DNA of 64,000 bases from Anaerolineales bacterium (GCA_003105035.1 PQAL01000033.1:203613-267612); one strand, 5' to 3'. Shown: positions 1 through 9,133, counted from the stretch's first letter. Made by a program: numbers and translations. Notes: a model not told the origin generated them from the letters alone.

Positions 1-199
1 GGACAAATAAGGTCCACTTACTTATGGTGGATAACCAGCTGCCTAACTTACCATATTCCAGCATGAAGGTCAGCTGTATGATTTCTTTGAAGAGCCAGAC
101 ACCCATAGCGGTTGCCAGGCCAACCCCCACTGCTAAACCCCATAAGATGAGGGTGTCCGATAATTTTAAGCGGTTGAACCAGTTGCGAAAGCTTGTCAT
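1..199 (-). CDS. ClC-family chloride channel/transporter, N-terminal part (cut by window edge)
   Basis: The first 66 codons of a minus-strand gene that leaves the window on the left. The peptide begins MTSFRNWFNRL and continues with a Gly/Ala-rich membrane helix (residues about 17-36, LILWGLAVGVGLATAMGVWL) followed by FKEIIQL, the usual arrangement at the start of ClC channels before the first conserved loop. The selectivity motifs lie outside the window, so the family call rests on this short stretch. The ATG is 15 bases downstream of the stop of the Na+/H+ antiporter, so the two probably share a transcript, both acting in ion and pH balance at the membrane. It could be another multi-pass membrane protein. 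Confidence 0.5.
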   Translation of the reverse strand, partial: MTSFRNWFNRLKLSDTLILWGLAVGVGLATAMGVWLFKEIIQLTFMLEYGKLGSWLSTISKWTLFV

Positions 200-214
200 T
201 TACTAAATCATATC

Positions 215-2017
215 TTATGTTAGCTTGTCATCAACCTTAGAGTTGTTTAATGCGTGCTTTACTTCAGGAATTGCCTCACGCTCGCATAGCAGGGTAATTA
301 TGTCGCGCGTATGCAGGACGGTATCGCCGTGCGGGATGATCACCTCGTCACCGCGCTGGATGGAAACCAACACAGCACTGCGGGGGATGTCGAGCTCGGA
401 GATCGATTTCCCAACCGCATCAGAAGAGTCGGATATTGGAACCTCAATAAATTGGGTGCGGGTTTCGGTTTTTACTGGCTGGGCAGCGTAACCTTCACTC
501 AATTGGGCATCCACCTCACTGGCCAGCAGGTCAAACGTCTCGTCAGTAATCACGCCGTCATGACGTAAGCTGAGCAATGCAGATCGCTGGGCGCGCAGGA
601 GCTCACGCCAGCCGGTTTCCAATTCCTCAGCTTCAAGGGTAGGGTCTGCCAGCAGCTGGCCACGCACCTGTTCAGCTAAAAGACTGGCCTGCTCGGTGAT
701 GCCATGTTTTAGTTTATCCCTGGTAAGGCTGGATAGCATCCCGTCATTGTGCAGGCGATCCAGACGTGAATCGGCACTTCGCAATGCGGTTAAGCGGGCG
801 TGATTCAGCTCGTATTCTAGCTGGGCGTCGTTACGCGTGATGATCTTCAAGCGTTTGACCAAGGGTGCCATGGTTGTGCTCTGTACCAACAGGGTAAAAA
901 GAACAACTCCAAACGCCATCGTTTGCAGTAAGTCTGCCTGGGCACCCAGAGCCACCGGCAGGCTGAGCGCCAGAGCCAGGCTGATGGCTCCCCGCAGGTC
1001 TCCCCAATTGAGAATATGCTGCCAGCTCATTGGAATCGGTTCAGCTACTCGTTTTCCCACCCAACATAGGCCATAGACAACCACACAGCGCGCCACAAAG
1101 ACCGCCAATACCGCCCACAAGATGGGTTGCCAGGCATTTACCAGGGTAGTGATATTAACCTGCAAACCAATCAATAAAAATAAGATTGAGTTACTCAGAA
1201 ATGTGGTGTATTCCCAAAAATTAAAAATCACGATACGGCTGGTAGGGCTCATTGATTGCTGGCTGGTATTGCTGGTCACCAAACCCGCAATCAGAACGGC
1301 CAGGATGCCGCTAACCCCAAGCCGATCCGCCAGCAGGTAAGAACCAAAGGCCAAGATCGTGGTCAATGTGGTTTCGATTAGGTAGTTATCTACCCGGGCG
1401 ATGACCTGGGAGATCACCCAGCCTACCGCCAGCCCAACTGCAATGCCGCCAAATGAGACGATCAGGAAGTTCCACATGCCCGCAAACAAGTTGTACTGGC
1501 TGGTAAGGACAGCAGTAAGCACGAGATTAAAAAGCACCACTGCAGTACCATCATTAAATAGGCTTTCGCCTTCGATGAGCACTGCCAGGCGTTTTGGTAC
1601 ACCCAGAGAGCGGAAAAGTACCACCACGGCCACCGGGTCGGTAGCAGACATCAATGCACCAAAGAGCAACGCCATAGGCAAGCTGAGGTTGATTCCTAAG
1701 GCCATGGTGCCAGCAACAATCAGCATGGTGATGACTACACCTGGGACTGCCAGTAGTAGGATGGCTGCATAATTTCGACGTAACTCCTGAATATTCAAGT
1801 GAAAGGCAGCTTCAAAGATCAGGGGTGGTACAAACAAGGCCATGATCATCTCTGGAGTGAGTTCAAACTTAATCGTGCTTTGGAAGGTGATCACCAGCCC
1901 CACGACTACCAATGCAACTGTGTAGGGAATACGCAAGCGCCTTACCGCGATGGCAACGATAGATACGATGACTAATAGCTCGATGATGATGGTTTCAGTG
2001 GACAAGAACTGTTCCAT
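215..2017 (-). CDS. CPA1-type Na+/H+ antiporter with C-terminal RCK_C (TrkA_C) domain
   Basis: A 600-residue cation:proton antiporter that exports Na+ (or K+) in exchange for protons. About 12 hydrophobic segments fill residues 8-410. The family signatures are visible: ATDPVAV at 125-131 and the ion-binding FNDGTAV at 154-160, where Asn155-Asp156 is the transport pair. Residues about 430-510 are a soluble helical region rich in Arg, Glu and Leu, and residues about 525-590 (VGKSISELDIPRSAVLVSIQ...) match an RCK_C ligand-binding domain, suggesting gating by a nucleotide or ion. The ClC-type gene follows directly. Length is typical of NhaP/CPA1 proteins with a regulatory tail. Confidence 0.9.
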   Translation of the reverse strand: MEQFLSTETIIIELLVIVSIVAIAVRRLRIPYTVALVVVGLVITFQSTIKFELTPEMIMALFVPPLIFEAAFHLNIQELRRNYAAILLLAVPGVVITMLIVAGTMALGINLSLPMALLFGALMSATDPVAVVVLFRSLGVPKRLAVLIEGESLFNDGTAVVLFNLVLTAVLTSQYNLFAGMWNFLIVSFGGIAVGLAVGWVISQVIARVDNYLIETTLTTILAFGSYLLADRLGVSGILAVLIAGLVTSNTSQQSMSPTSRIVIFNFWEYTTFLSNSILFLLIGLQVNITTLVNAWQPILWAVLAVFVARCVVVYGLCWVGKRVAEPIPMSWQHILNWGDLRGAISLALALSLPVALGAQADLLQTMAFGVVLFTLLVQSTTMAPLVKRLKIITRNDAQLEYELNHARLTALRSADSRLDRLHNDGMLSSLTRDKLKHGITEQASLLAEQVRGQLLADPTLEAEELETGWRELLRAQRSALLSLRHDGVITDETFDLLASEVDAQLSEGYAAQPVKTETRTQFIEVPISDSSDAVGKSISELDIPRSAVLVSIQRGDEVIIPHGDTVLHTRDIITLLCEREAIPEVKHALNNSKVDDKLT

Positions 2018-2164
2018 GGTTATCCTGACTCTCTGGCGCGCTCATGGAAATCATCTTTACAATTACCGGATGATCCGCATGTCATCTTACCTTAAATCGA
2101 TTTAGCAGGCAAGCAAGAACCAGCACCTCAGGAGGTGACTACCCGGAGAGTAAATTGATGATGA

Positions 2165-2170
2165 TATAAT
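2165..2170 (+). promoter_or_regulatory. Candidate -10 box of the PPK2 gene
   Basis: A perfect TATAAT 20 bases upstream of the chosen start codon at 2191. No convincing -35 box is seen 17 bases upstream. Its position argues against use of the upstream ATG at 2176. Confidence 0.4.
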
Positions 2171-2190
2171 TTTTTATGGAGGGCAAGAAC

Positions 2191-3108
2191 ATGAGCCACA
2201 CCGATGAATTTCGCATAAAGCCGGGTAGCGAGGTAAATCTCGCCAAGATTGATCCGGCATACCATGGTGAATATCAAAATGAAGATGCAGCAAACAACGA
2301 GCTTCAGAAGTATGCCGAACGTTTAAACGAGCTACAAGCCTTGATGTACGCCGAGAATAAACACGCGTTGCTGATCGTTTTACAGGCCATGGATGGAGGC
2401 GGCAAGGATGGGACGATCAGACATGTCATGTCGGCTATGAACCCCCAGGGGTGTTCGGTGGTGGGGTTCAAGGTTCCGACTGAGGAAGAGCTGGCGCATG
2501 AATTCCTTTGGCGAGTGCATCAGCGAACACCCCGTAAGGGGCACATCGCCGTCTTCAATCGATCGCACTATGAGGATGTTCTGGTAGTCAGAGTACATAA
2601 CCTGGTTCCCAGGCGAGTGTGGGAGAAGCGTTATAACGAGATCAACGCCTTTGAACGTCAGCTCACCAACAGCGGCATGACTATCGTAAAATTCTTCCTG
2701 CATATCGATCAGGATGAACAGCTCCGGCGCTTCGGAGACCGGCTGGACGAGCCAGACAAACAGTGGAAGATCAGCGAAGCTGATTATGCTGAGCGAGAAT
2801 TTTGGGATGATTATCAACAGGCTTATATGGACGCCTTGAGTAAGTGTAATTTTAATTATGCACCATGGTACATCATCCCTGCCAACCACAAATGGTATCG
2901 CAATCTGGTGATATCGCAAATCCTGGTTGAGACGCTAGAAAACCTGAAGTTGCACTATCCTGAGCCTGCTACAGACCTGGCAAAGATCCGAAAGCTTTAC
3001 CATACGGAAGTGGCGGAGGCATCGGGTAAGACGGTCCCCGAGCAAATACATGAAGTGAGAAACGGTAAGAAAGAGAAAAAGAAGAAAAAGAAAAAAAAGG
3101 ACAAATAG
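2191..3108 (+). CDS. Polyphosphate kinase 2 family protein (class III-like)
   Basis: Transfers phosphate between polyphosphate and nucleotides. The 305-residue protein has a Walker A-type loop DGGGKDGT at 68-75, the following HVMSAMNPQGCSV, and a Walker B-type FNRSHYEDVL segment about 60 residues later. The phrasing resembles class III PPK2 enzymes that can phosphorylate AMP and ADP; class is inferred, not proven. An upstream in-frame ATG exists at 2176, but the Shine-Dalgarno GGAGGG (2178-2183) sits 8 bases before the ATG at 2191 and a TATAAT box (2165-2170) would place transcription start near 2177, so 2191 is chosen. The C-terminus is an extreme Lys tract (KKEKKKKKKKKDK), unusual for the family. 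Confidence 0.88.
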   Translation: MSHTDEFRIKPGSEVNLAKIDPAYHGEYQNEDAANNELQKYAERLNELQALMYAENKHALLIVLQAMDGGGKDGTIRHVMSAMNPQGCSVVGFKVPTEEELAHEFLWRVHQRTPRKGHIAVFNRSHYEDVLVVRVHNLVPRRVWEKRYNEINAFERQLTNSGMTIVKFFLHIDQDEQLRRFGDRLDEPDKQWKISEADYAEREFWDDYQQAYMDALSKCNFNYAPWYIIPANHKWYRNLVISQILVETLENLKLHYPEPATDLAKIRKLYHTEVAEASGKTVPEQIHEVRNGKKEKKKKKKKKDK

Positions 3109-3250
3109 GGGCTGATCATCAACCAACGACCTGGATATATACCAGTGGGGAAACACCGGGTTAAGCGCCTGCCTTTCTGTCTGGTATGTTTGGAATACGG
3201 TTGCACTTCTAATTATGCGCGTCAAGAAACCAAGTTAACAAACGATGGTT

Positions 3251-3285
3251 AAAAAAAAACAAGGTTAGGTAAAAGCCTAACCTTG
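3251..3285 (-). terminator. Rho-independent terminator of the UbiA-type gene
   Basis: On the minus strand a perfect 10-bp stem CAAGGTTAGG / CCTAACCTTG with a 6-base loop is followed by nine T. It lies about 20 bases beyond the prenyltransferase stop codon. Read on the plus strand it could also stop PPK2 transcription, but there the stem is not followed directly by a T run. Confidence 0.9.
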
Positions 3286-3303
3286 CCTAATAAAAAAAAT
3301 TTT

Positions 3304-4353
3304 TTACCGGAGTGGCCAGAATGTGGGTAGAAATATCCGCAGCAGGGTGTCACCGATCAATCCAAGAATGAATAGGCCGCCAACCAGGCGATTGTGGTTG
3401 AAATTAAACGCCGAGAAAAAGGTGGGCCAGAACGGGAACCCAGGGGGGGCAACCTCAGGACGGGGCTTGGATAAGATTTTTATCGCAGTGATCAAGCGCC
3501 GGATGGCGAAGAATATGATCAGCATCAGGGGAGTGAAATATTGGGGGATAAATATCAGGTATAAAACGACCAGGTAAATCAACACCAGGGCAGCGATATT
3601 TACATAACGGGCAGCTGTCTGGCCGATCCTGACGGGTAATGTTCCAACGCCTTTACTGGCATCTTCCTTCATCTTATCGATGTGCTTGCCTATATTAATA
3701 CTGACTACGCTCAGTCCGAAGGGTACACCTGCCAGCACCACATACCATATATTGTTCAGGTTGCCATTTTGACCAATTGCCAGGACGATGTAAACCCCAG
3801 CTACCATGATCGGGCCCCAGATCAGGAAGATAGCCAGCTCACCCACCCCGAGATATTTTAGCGGATAGGTATAGAACAGCAGTACGAGTGCCCCCAAGGC
3901 GAAAAAGCCAATGACAATCGGATCGAAGTGGGCATAAAAGAGGGCGTATACGCCTGACAGAAAAGCAATCACCCCACTTACCAGGAGCCAGGTCAGTTGC
4001 TGAGGTTTCGTCCAAAAGCCCTGCACCAAGGGATGAACGCCGTATTGGGTGCGGAAGTAGTTATCACTATCCACCCCACGACTGAAATCCGTGTAATCAT
4101 TGAGCAGGTTGTTAGTCCCATGTGCAATGAACAAGCCTACCGTCATAACCAGCCATGGAACGAAGGAGAAATAATCATCCCGCAGTGCCAATAGACCAGC
4201 AATCACACACGTATAGACGGTAACCAGGGTGACTCCTGAGCGGGTAGCTATCAGCCACTTCGATATAACATCCAGCTTCTCCCACTCAGTCTTGCTGTCC
4301 ATCTTTACCAGTGACCAGATGGCAGTTTTCCACATTGAAAAATTTATGTTCAT
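3304..4353 (-). CDS. UbiA-family prenyltransferase (MenA-like)
   Basis: Integral-membrane enzyme that attaches an isoprenoid chain to an aromatic acceptor, as in menaquinone synthesis. The protein has about eight hydrophobic segments. The first Asp-rich motif is NDYTDFSRGVD (after the second helix) and the second is DKMKEDASKGVGT in the middle, both Mg-diphosphate-binding signatures of the family. A longer reading frame reaches 4404, but the ATG at 4351-4353 is preceded by AAGGAGGAG at ideal spacing, giving 349 residues. No quinone biosynthesis gene is adjacent, so the acceptor is unknown. A strong terminator follows. Confidence 0.85.
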   Translation of the reverse strand: MNINFSMWKTAIWSLVKMDSKTEWEKLDVISKWLIATRSGVTLVTVYTCVIAGLLALRDDYFSFVPWLVMTVGLFIAHGTNNLLNDYTDFSRGVDSDNYFRTQYGVHPLVQGFWTKPQQLTWLLVSGVIAFLSGVYALFYAHFDPIVIGFFALGALVLLFYTYPLKYLGVGELAIFLIWGPIMVAGVYIVLAIGQNGNLNNIWYVVLAGVPFGLSVVSINIGKHIDKMKEDASKGVGTLPVRIGQTAARYVNIAALVLIYLVVLYLIFIPQYFTPLMLIIFFAIRRLITAIKILSKPRPEVAPPGFPFWPTFFSAFNFNHNRLVGGLFILGLIGDTLLRIFLPTFWPLR

Positions 4354-4669
4354 AATGATCTCCTCCTTATGCTTATGGCGAAAATTGCACCAATTACCCA
4401 CCAATAAGGAATATCACCGTACATACAACCGCTAGAATTATACCGATATATATAGCACAATTCCAGGAATTTTGCCTGTATTCATCCTTAATTAACCATG
4501 AGATTATGTACTAGATTGGTTGGATCCATTCGTGATTGCCTGTGAAGATCTCAATATATTCGCTTTTGATGATGCCACTCCCGCCTTTCACCCATCAACT
4601 AATCTTGAATTGCTGCAGTAATGAATGATATGTTTAGATAATCAAATCGGCAGGATATAATACTCAGGT
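4354..4669. other. Intergenic region between divergent UbiA and YbaK genes
   Basis: 316 bases without a gene. It must hold both promoters. The only recognisable element is TATAAT at 4656-4661, close upstream of the YbaK-type start at 4670 (SD AGG at 4666-4668). That gives a leader of only a few bases. Nothing else was recognised. Confidence 0.5.
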
Positions 4670-5170
4670 ATGGATCATGCTGTGCTTAACTCCACCCCCG
4701 TTACCCGTGTTCTGGATGAAAAGGGAATACCTTACCGGTTTTTCCGCCATCCTGGTGTGGTTCACACCTTGGAACAGGCTGCACTCGAGCGGGGTCAGAA
4801 GCCTGAGCAAATTATCCGCTCGATCGTCTTCCGCCTCTCGCGGGGTGGTTTTGTGATGGTTCTCGTGGCAGGGGATCACCAGGTGTCGTGGCAGGCGTTA
4901 CGGCGACACCTGGGCACATCACGCATCAGCATGGCGACAGAGGCGGAGGTGCTGGAAGTCACTGGTTATCCAAGAGGGGCTGTCTCACCCTTTGGAACCA
5001 TACAACCCTTGAGACTCCTTGTCGATCGAGGAGTATGCCAGCAGAGAGAAATTTCGATTGGCTCCGGTGTGCGCTATACCACAGTGATCATGCAACAGGA
5101 AGATTTTCAGCGTGCTATTGGGCAAGTGGTATATGGGGATTTTGTTCAAAATAATAATGATTCACCATAG
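4670..5170 (+). CDS. YbaK/EbsC-type aminoacyl-tRNA deacylase
   Basis: A 166-residue YbaK-domain protein, the family that hydrolyses mischarged tRNAs such as Cys-tRNA(Pro) or Ala-tRNA(Pro). Seen in sequence: the N-terminal VTRVLDEKGIPYRFFRHP followed by HTLEQAA, the central RSIVFRLSRGGFVMVLVAGDHQVSW block and the C-terminal GYPRGAVSPFGT motif, the family hallmark (G-x-x-x-G-x-x-P-x-G). Length is standard for a single-domain editing enzyme. Which mischarged tRNA it edits cannot be read from sequence. It stands alone between intergenic gaps and is probably monocistronic. Confidence 0.88.
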   Translation: MDHAVLNSTPVTRVLDEKGIPYRFFRHPGVVHTLEQAALERGQKPEQIIRSIVFRLSRGGFVMVLVAGDHQVSWQALRRHLGTSRISMATEAEVLEVTGYPRGAVSPFGTIQPLRLLVDRGVCQQREISIGSGVRYTTVIMQQEDFQRAIGQVVYGDFVQNNNDSP

Positions 5171-5350
5171 AATCCTACCAATAAATTTATACTAGATTAT
5201 TAAATAACTTCCTGAGGCTATAATTTTCTTCTGAAGGATGAACTCATTGTAAAATATCTCTGATAGCCGATTGTGTATATTTGTCATGTAGCCATGCTTT
5301 AACCAGATTACCAATCTTTCGCAAAACATCTCAAAATTGAGGTAGGCCCA

Positions 5351-5821
5351 ATGGTCAATAAAATCCTGTCAGGAACCAGATATCTGCTAGCGATTGCAGT
5401 GGTTGTTAGCCTTCTCGCCGCCATTACTCTCCTAATCATCGCAGGCGCCGAAACCGTACAAATAATCATTAAAGCATTTTCCACGCGCCTGGATGCTAAA
5501 GCAGAAAAACTAATGGCGGTCACGTTTATCGAAGTGATTGATATCCTTTTACTTGGAACAGTTTTTTACATCACATCTTTAGGTTTATACGAGTTGTTTA
5601 TCGATGAAAACTTACGTACACCTTCATGGTTGCACATCACTGATCTAGATGATCTGAAATCCAAGCTCCTCAGCGTGATCGTAGTGATGCTATCCGTAAC
5701 ATTTTTAGCACAGGTGGTTAACTGGGATGGAGAGCGAAACCTGTTGTTCATGGGGATTGCTATCGCAGCGGTGATATTAGCTATAACATTCTTTATTTTC
5801 TGGAGGAATAATAAGGAGTAG
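5351..5821 (+). CDS. YqhA/UPF0114-like membrane protein
   Basis: A 156-residue protein with four predicted membrane helices: residues about 10-35, 55-85, 110-130 and 134-152. The layout (helix, amphipathic loop, helix carrying GLYELFID, polar loop with the DLKSKLLSVIVVML motif, two further helices) is that of the YqhA/UPF0114 family, whose function is not known. GAGG lies upstream of the ATG at 5351. It is followed after 85 bases by a second small membrane protein on the same strand. Confidence 0.7.
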   Translation: MVNKILSGTRYLLAIAVVVSLLAAITLLIIAGAETVQIIIKAFSTRLDAKAEKLMAVTFIEVIDILLLGTVFYITSLGLYELFIDENLRTPSWLHITDLDDLKSKLLSVIVVMLSVTFLAQVVNWDGERNLLFMGIAIAAVILAITFFIFWRNNKE

Positions 5822-5906
5822 GCAACAGCAGCTAATTACTGACCCTGAGCACGATTCTTGCAACGTCCTTAGCGTATCCTAAATTGTAAAGCGGAGGTAT
5901 CGGCGC

Positions 5907-6488
5907 ATGGAGATCATTACCCCAATTTTGAATGTGGTATTCGGTATCGTCCTGTTGACTACCGGGAAGAAGTTGTACTGGCTTATGGTGGGAGTCGTGG
6001 GATTTTTCTTCGGCTTAGCACTGGCAACTCAGTATTTAGCCTTCGATCCGCCCTGGCTGATCTATGTTGTGGCCCTACTGGCTGGTGTTGTAGGTGCGGT
6101 GCTCAGTATCTATCTGCAAAGATTTGCCATCGCGCTGGTCGGGTTTATCGTCAGCGGTTACGGCGCCTTGTATGTTGCCGGGTTGTTCGGAATCCAGGCT
6201 CAACCATTCAACTGGATGGCATTTATTGTCGGTGGGATCGTTGGCTTATTCCTGGTTGCGAGCGTCTTTGATTGGGCGCTATTTATCCTTTCTTCCTGGG
6301 CTGGTGCAACCCTGATTACCCGTACCGTAACGGGCGGCATTGGCATGGAAGATAATCTGGGGTTAATCGTATTTTTTGTGCTGTTTGTCATCGGTATCAT
6401 ACTACAAGCAGGATTGTTCAAAGAAAAACCCAAGACAGTTTCAGTCGAAGTCAAGCCAGAAGCCTTGCCACCCAAAAAGGATGAATAG
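5907..6488 (+). CDS. DUF4203-like multi-pass membrane protein
   Basis: A 193-residue, very hydrophobic protein with about seven membrane segments and a short charged cytoplasmic tail (KPKTVSVEVKPEALPPKKDE). The start has a good SD (GGAGG, 5894-5898). Repeated Gly-rich helices with GxxG spacing (GVVGFFFGLALA, GGIVGLFLVASV) recall DUF4203 proteins of unknown function. Transcription is probably shared with the YqhA-like gene and ends at the terminator just downstream. Confidence 0.6.
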   Translation: MEIITPILNVVFGIVLLTTGKKLYWLMVGVVGFFFGLALATQYLAFDPPWLIYVVALLAGVVGAVLSIYLQRFAIALVGFIVSGYGALYVAGLFGIQAQPFNWMAFIVGGIVGLFLVASVFDWALFILSSWAGATLITRTVTGGIGMEDNLGLIVFFVLFVIGIILQAGLFKEKPKTVSVEVKPEALPPKKDE

Positions 6489-6528
6489 TCAAGGTTAATT
6501 ATTCTCATATCTTCTGAAAAACATAACG

Positions 6529-6571
6529 AGTGGGCAAATTGACGGGCAATCGTCGTTACCCACTTGTTTTT
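6529..6571 (+). terminator. Probable terminator after the DUF4203-like gene
   Basis: AGTGGG (6529-6534) pairs with CCCACT (6559-6564), with an inner GACG/CGTC helix (6541-6544 with 6551-6554), followed by TGTTTTTATT. It lies 40 bases past the stop codon. Confidence 0.6.
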
Positions 6572-6651
6572 ATTACCCCGATATGTATTTTTTGATGAAT
6601 CACCAGTTCCCAAAACGTTTGTCGTAATTTTTAAATCACCATTAAGAGATC

Positions 6652-6692
6652 AAAAAGACTCCAACCTCGTGGAGAAGGCTTGGAGTCTTTTA
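6652..6692. terminator. Bidirectional terminator between convergent genes
   Basis: AAAAGACTCCAA (6653-6664) pairs perfectly with TTGGAGTCTTTT (6680-6691) around a 15-base loop. The A/T ends make it work in both directions. It separates the plus-strand membrane genes from the minus-strand zinc-ribbon cluster. Confidence 0.8.
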
Positions 6693-6789
6693 TATCTGGG
6701 TAGTTTATCGATCGTGAACTTAATTCATCAGCCCGATAAATTATTACAAGATAAGACAGGCATAATGAACGAGTTTTTCTATTTGATGA

Positions 6790-7110
6790 TCAACGTAACA
6801 GGATGAGTGCAATGATTGAGCTGGCAGATTGGCTGATCTGCGGCCAGTAGTGGATAACAAACGTAGCTAATAAGACCAGGATTAACAGGATGATAATGAA
6901 GATCAGAATCCTGCGCCGAACAAGTGCTCGATCAGCTTTTGGCTTGGCTTTGGGTTTACCTGCTTGCGGGATATCGTGTTGTGTTTGTGCAACAGGCAAA
7001 ACAGCTGAGGCTTCATCCAGAGCTGCGGGGTTAAGATTGCTGCCGCAGAAACCACAGTATCTCGCTTCTGTGCGGACTGGTTGCAAGCAATTTGGGCAGA
7101 TGGTTGGCAT
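6790..7110 (-). CDS. Zinc-ribbon protein with one C-terminal membrane helix
   Basis: A 106-residue protein. Residues 4-24 form a zinc ribbon (CPNCLQPVRTEARYCGFCG, two CxxC knuckles), then a polar linker, a KPKAKPKADRALVRRR basic patch, and one long hydrophobic helix (about residues 68-90) followed by a short outer tail. A longer frame begins at 7161, but GAGGAGAG is correctly placed before the ATG at 7108-7110. It is the last of four same-strand genes with related architecture, three with N-terminal zinc ribbons. Function unknown; probably a cytoplasmic metal-binding module tied to the membrane. Confidence 0.75.
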   Translation of the reverse strand: MPTICPNCLQPVRTEARYCGFCGSNLNPAALDEASAVLPVAQTQHDIPQAGKPKAKPKADRALVRRRILIFIIILLILVLLATFVIHYWPQISQSASSIIALILLR

Positions 7111-7230
7111 ATTTTCTCTCCTCGAGACCCTACTGGCACGAATAAGCTTGTCGCTGATCAATCATGCGGGGTTGTTTATGATCCATGAAGTATGGTTACA
7201 TTTCTCCTAATTACAATCCACCCGAATATC

Positions 7231-8199
7231 TCATGGCCTGGTGACGGTAAAATTATCAAAAAGAATATCAGTGCCAGGGATATCATAGGTACCAGCCAGC
7301 AAGCCGACATTTCCCTGGGTGAGGTCGGAATCGTTTTGCTGGTCGAGTAATTGCCCGTTTACATAGAGGCTGAGTACATCACCAGCACAATCAAAGCGCA
7401 TATGGTTGGGTTGTGTACCCTGTCGGATGGTTTCACTGAATTGCAGCTCGCTATAACCAAGTTGATCAGCTGACCCACCGATCACCTTCAATATGCCATA
7501 ATAGCCATCACTGCTGATCACGCCATAATAAAAATCATCCGCACTCTGATACCGGCATATGATTCCATAATCATTATCGTCCGGGCCGCCATTTTTCGTC
7601 GCATCCACTTCTATGTGTACGTCGCCGAATGAATTATCACCGGGGTTCGCCCAGCTATCTGACAGGTCGGTATAAACAATAATCCGATATGTGTCACTAT
7701 AATAATCTGTAAAGTAATCCGCCTCATCCACGCGATCCCAGCCTGACTCTGGGTCCGAAAAATCATCAAAGAGCAGCAGGTTCGGGTCGGTTGGGGCAGT
7801 GCTGGTCTCTATTAAAGGTATGGTGTCAACCGGGATGATGACTGCCAGGCTCGTCGGTATTGGTATGATTGTTGACGATGAAAACGGCAGGTTTTTCACC
7901 AAACGGGAAGCTGCGAGTGCACCGATTCCACAGCATAAGAAGATCAGCACTACTCCAAAACATCCCACCAACCACCAGATCTTATTACTGTAGATCCCTT
8001 TTGGTTTCTCCGGTGAGATTACCGTTGGAGCAGGCGGTAAGACTTCCGGCTCTCCAGGGATTTGCACCTCACTGATTACAGGTTCGGTGAATAACGGTTC
8101 TACCGGAGATACTTCTGGTTGGACCGGTAATGGTGCACCACAATAGCTGCAAATGACCGCATCGTCGGGATTTTCTTTCGTACAAAATGAGCAAATCAT
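7231..8199 (-). CDS. Zinc-ribbon, membrane-anchored protein with extracytoplasmic LamG/concanavalin-like domain
   Basis: A 322-residue protein. Residues about 3-22 are a zinc ribbon (CSFCTKENPDDAVICSYCG), residues about 23-75 a Pro/Glu-rich linker, about 78-100 a membrane helix (IWWLVGCFGVVLIFLCCGIG), and about 135-322 a beta-rich domain typical of laminin-G/DUF1080-type folds (LFDDFSDPESGWDR ... YGIICRYQSADDFYYGVIS ... LSLYVNGQLLDQQNDS). The domain probably binds carbohydrate or protein outside the cell. The ATG at 8197-8199 starts directly before the zinc ribbon and is preferred to the in-frame ATG at 8235. The zinc ribbon inside and lectin-like fold outside suggest a sensor or scaffold; the ligand is unknown. 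Confidence 0.7.
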   Translation of the reverse strand: MICSFCTKENPDDAVICSYCGAPLPVQPEVSPVEPLFTEPVISEVQIPGEPEVLPPAPTVISPEKPKGIYSNKIWWLVGCFGVVLIFLCCGIGALAASRLVKNLPFSSSTIIPIPTSLAVIIPVDTIPLIETSTAPTDPNLLLFDDFSDPESGWDRVDEADYFTDYYSDTYRIIVYTDLSDSWANPGDNSFGDVHIEVDATKNGGPDDNDYGIICRYQSADDFYYGVISSDGYYGILKVIGGSADQLGYSELQFSETIRQGTQPNHMRFDCAGDVLSLYVNGQLLDQQNDSDLTQGNVGLLAGTYDIPGTDILFDNFTVTRP

Positions 8200-8269
8200 A
8201 AACACCTTTCCATTGTTTGCAGTGTAGTAAAACAAAGACTTATTCTGTAATTATGTTCATCTCGGTTGT

Positions 8270-9133
8270 TCATGGCTGGGTCCATGGAACAGTCACCCAA
8301 TTTGTATACCCATGCTTTTCCACGCCATAGACACGGGCATGCGATGGTTCAGAGCAACCTGGCTCGTCGATAACGGTAAGCATGGTTTCCCAAGATCCAA
8401 CTGGAAGAAACACCAGGTCACCTCCCTGGCACAACCAGGCTTCAACCAGGTAGGGGTATTGCAGGCTATCGTCACCCGCTCTCAGATCGAGCGAATTCCA
8501 GGAGATAGTTACGCGATCACCATCACGCACTGAGGCGACGCCAGTCAGCGGGCCATAATAGGGTGATTGGGGGAGTGGCAAAGAAGCAGGTGCTAGACTC
8601 AGCACTTCACCCTTGATATCCATCAAGGTGGCTTTAAGCCAGCAGGGATTGTTCCCACCAATCGCCTGCACCAGGATCCAGGATCCTGTTTCATTGCGCC
8701 CGATGATATCCAGGGTATTGCCAGTGTACAGGCCATATTTATATAAATACGCTGCCCCAGGTCCATACCGGCAATTCGATTGTTCCTTGACCGTACCCCT
8801 CAGGATGGCATAGGTAGGTGTGATGGTTGGAGTGAAGATGGGTGTGAAGGTAGCTGTTGCAGTATCTGATGGCGAGGGACTGGTAGTTGTAGGTGAAGGC
8901 GTGGTTGTGGAGGATGGCTGAGCAGTTGTTGCAATGGTTGAGGTAAACGTTGGGTAGAGAGTATCTGTTGGGGCTAAGGTAAACTGTGCCGGCAGCGAAT
9001 TTGACACCATAGCCGTAGCAGTAGCTATGGTGATACCTTGGGTCTGAACAGGTGAATTACAGGCTGTGCCCACCAGGATGACCATACTCATTAATGCGAG
9101 AAAGCGTTTAATCCAATAAAATGATCTGAACAT
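8270..9133 (-). CDS. Lipoprotein with bacterial SH3-like domain
   Basis: A 287-residue secreted lipoprotein. The signal peptide ends in a lipobox (VGTAC, Cys25). Residues about 35-105 are a Thr/Ser/Pro-rich low-complexity linker common in exported proteins of this group. Residues about 113-175 read as a bacterial SH3 domain (NCRYGPGAAYLYKYGLYTG ... GSWILVQ). The C-terminal 100 residues carry a beta-rich Trp-containing domain with several Cys, function not recognised. It belongs to the same-strand cluster ending in the PP2C phosphatase and is probably a cell-surface protein. Confidence 0.7.
   Translation of the reverse strand: MFRSFYWIKRFLALMSMVILVGTACNSPVQTQGITIATATAMVSNSLPAQFTLAPTDTLYPTFTSTIATTAQPSSTTTPSPTTTSPSPSDTATATFTPIFTPTITPTYAILRGTVKEQSNCRYGPGAAYLYKYGLYTGNTLDIIGRNETGSWILVQAIGGNNPCWLKATLMDIKGEVLSLAPASLPLPQSPYYGPLTGVASVRDGDRVTISWNSLDLRAGDDSLQYPYLVEAWLCQGGDLVFLPVGSWETMLTVIDEPGCSEPSHARVYGVEKHGYTNWVTVPWTQP

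Noticed and set aside
8820-9010. TGG/TGT-rich stretch as a tandem DNA repeat
   Set aside because: It is the coding sequence of the Thr/Pro/Ser-rich linker of the SH3 lipoprotein, an ordinary low-complexity protein segment.
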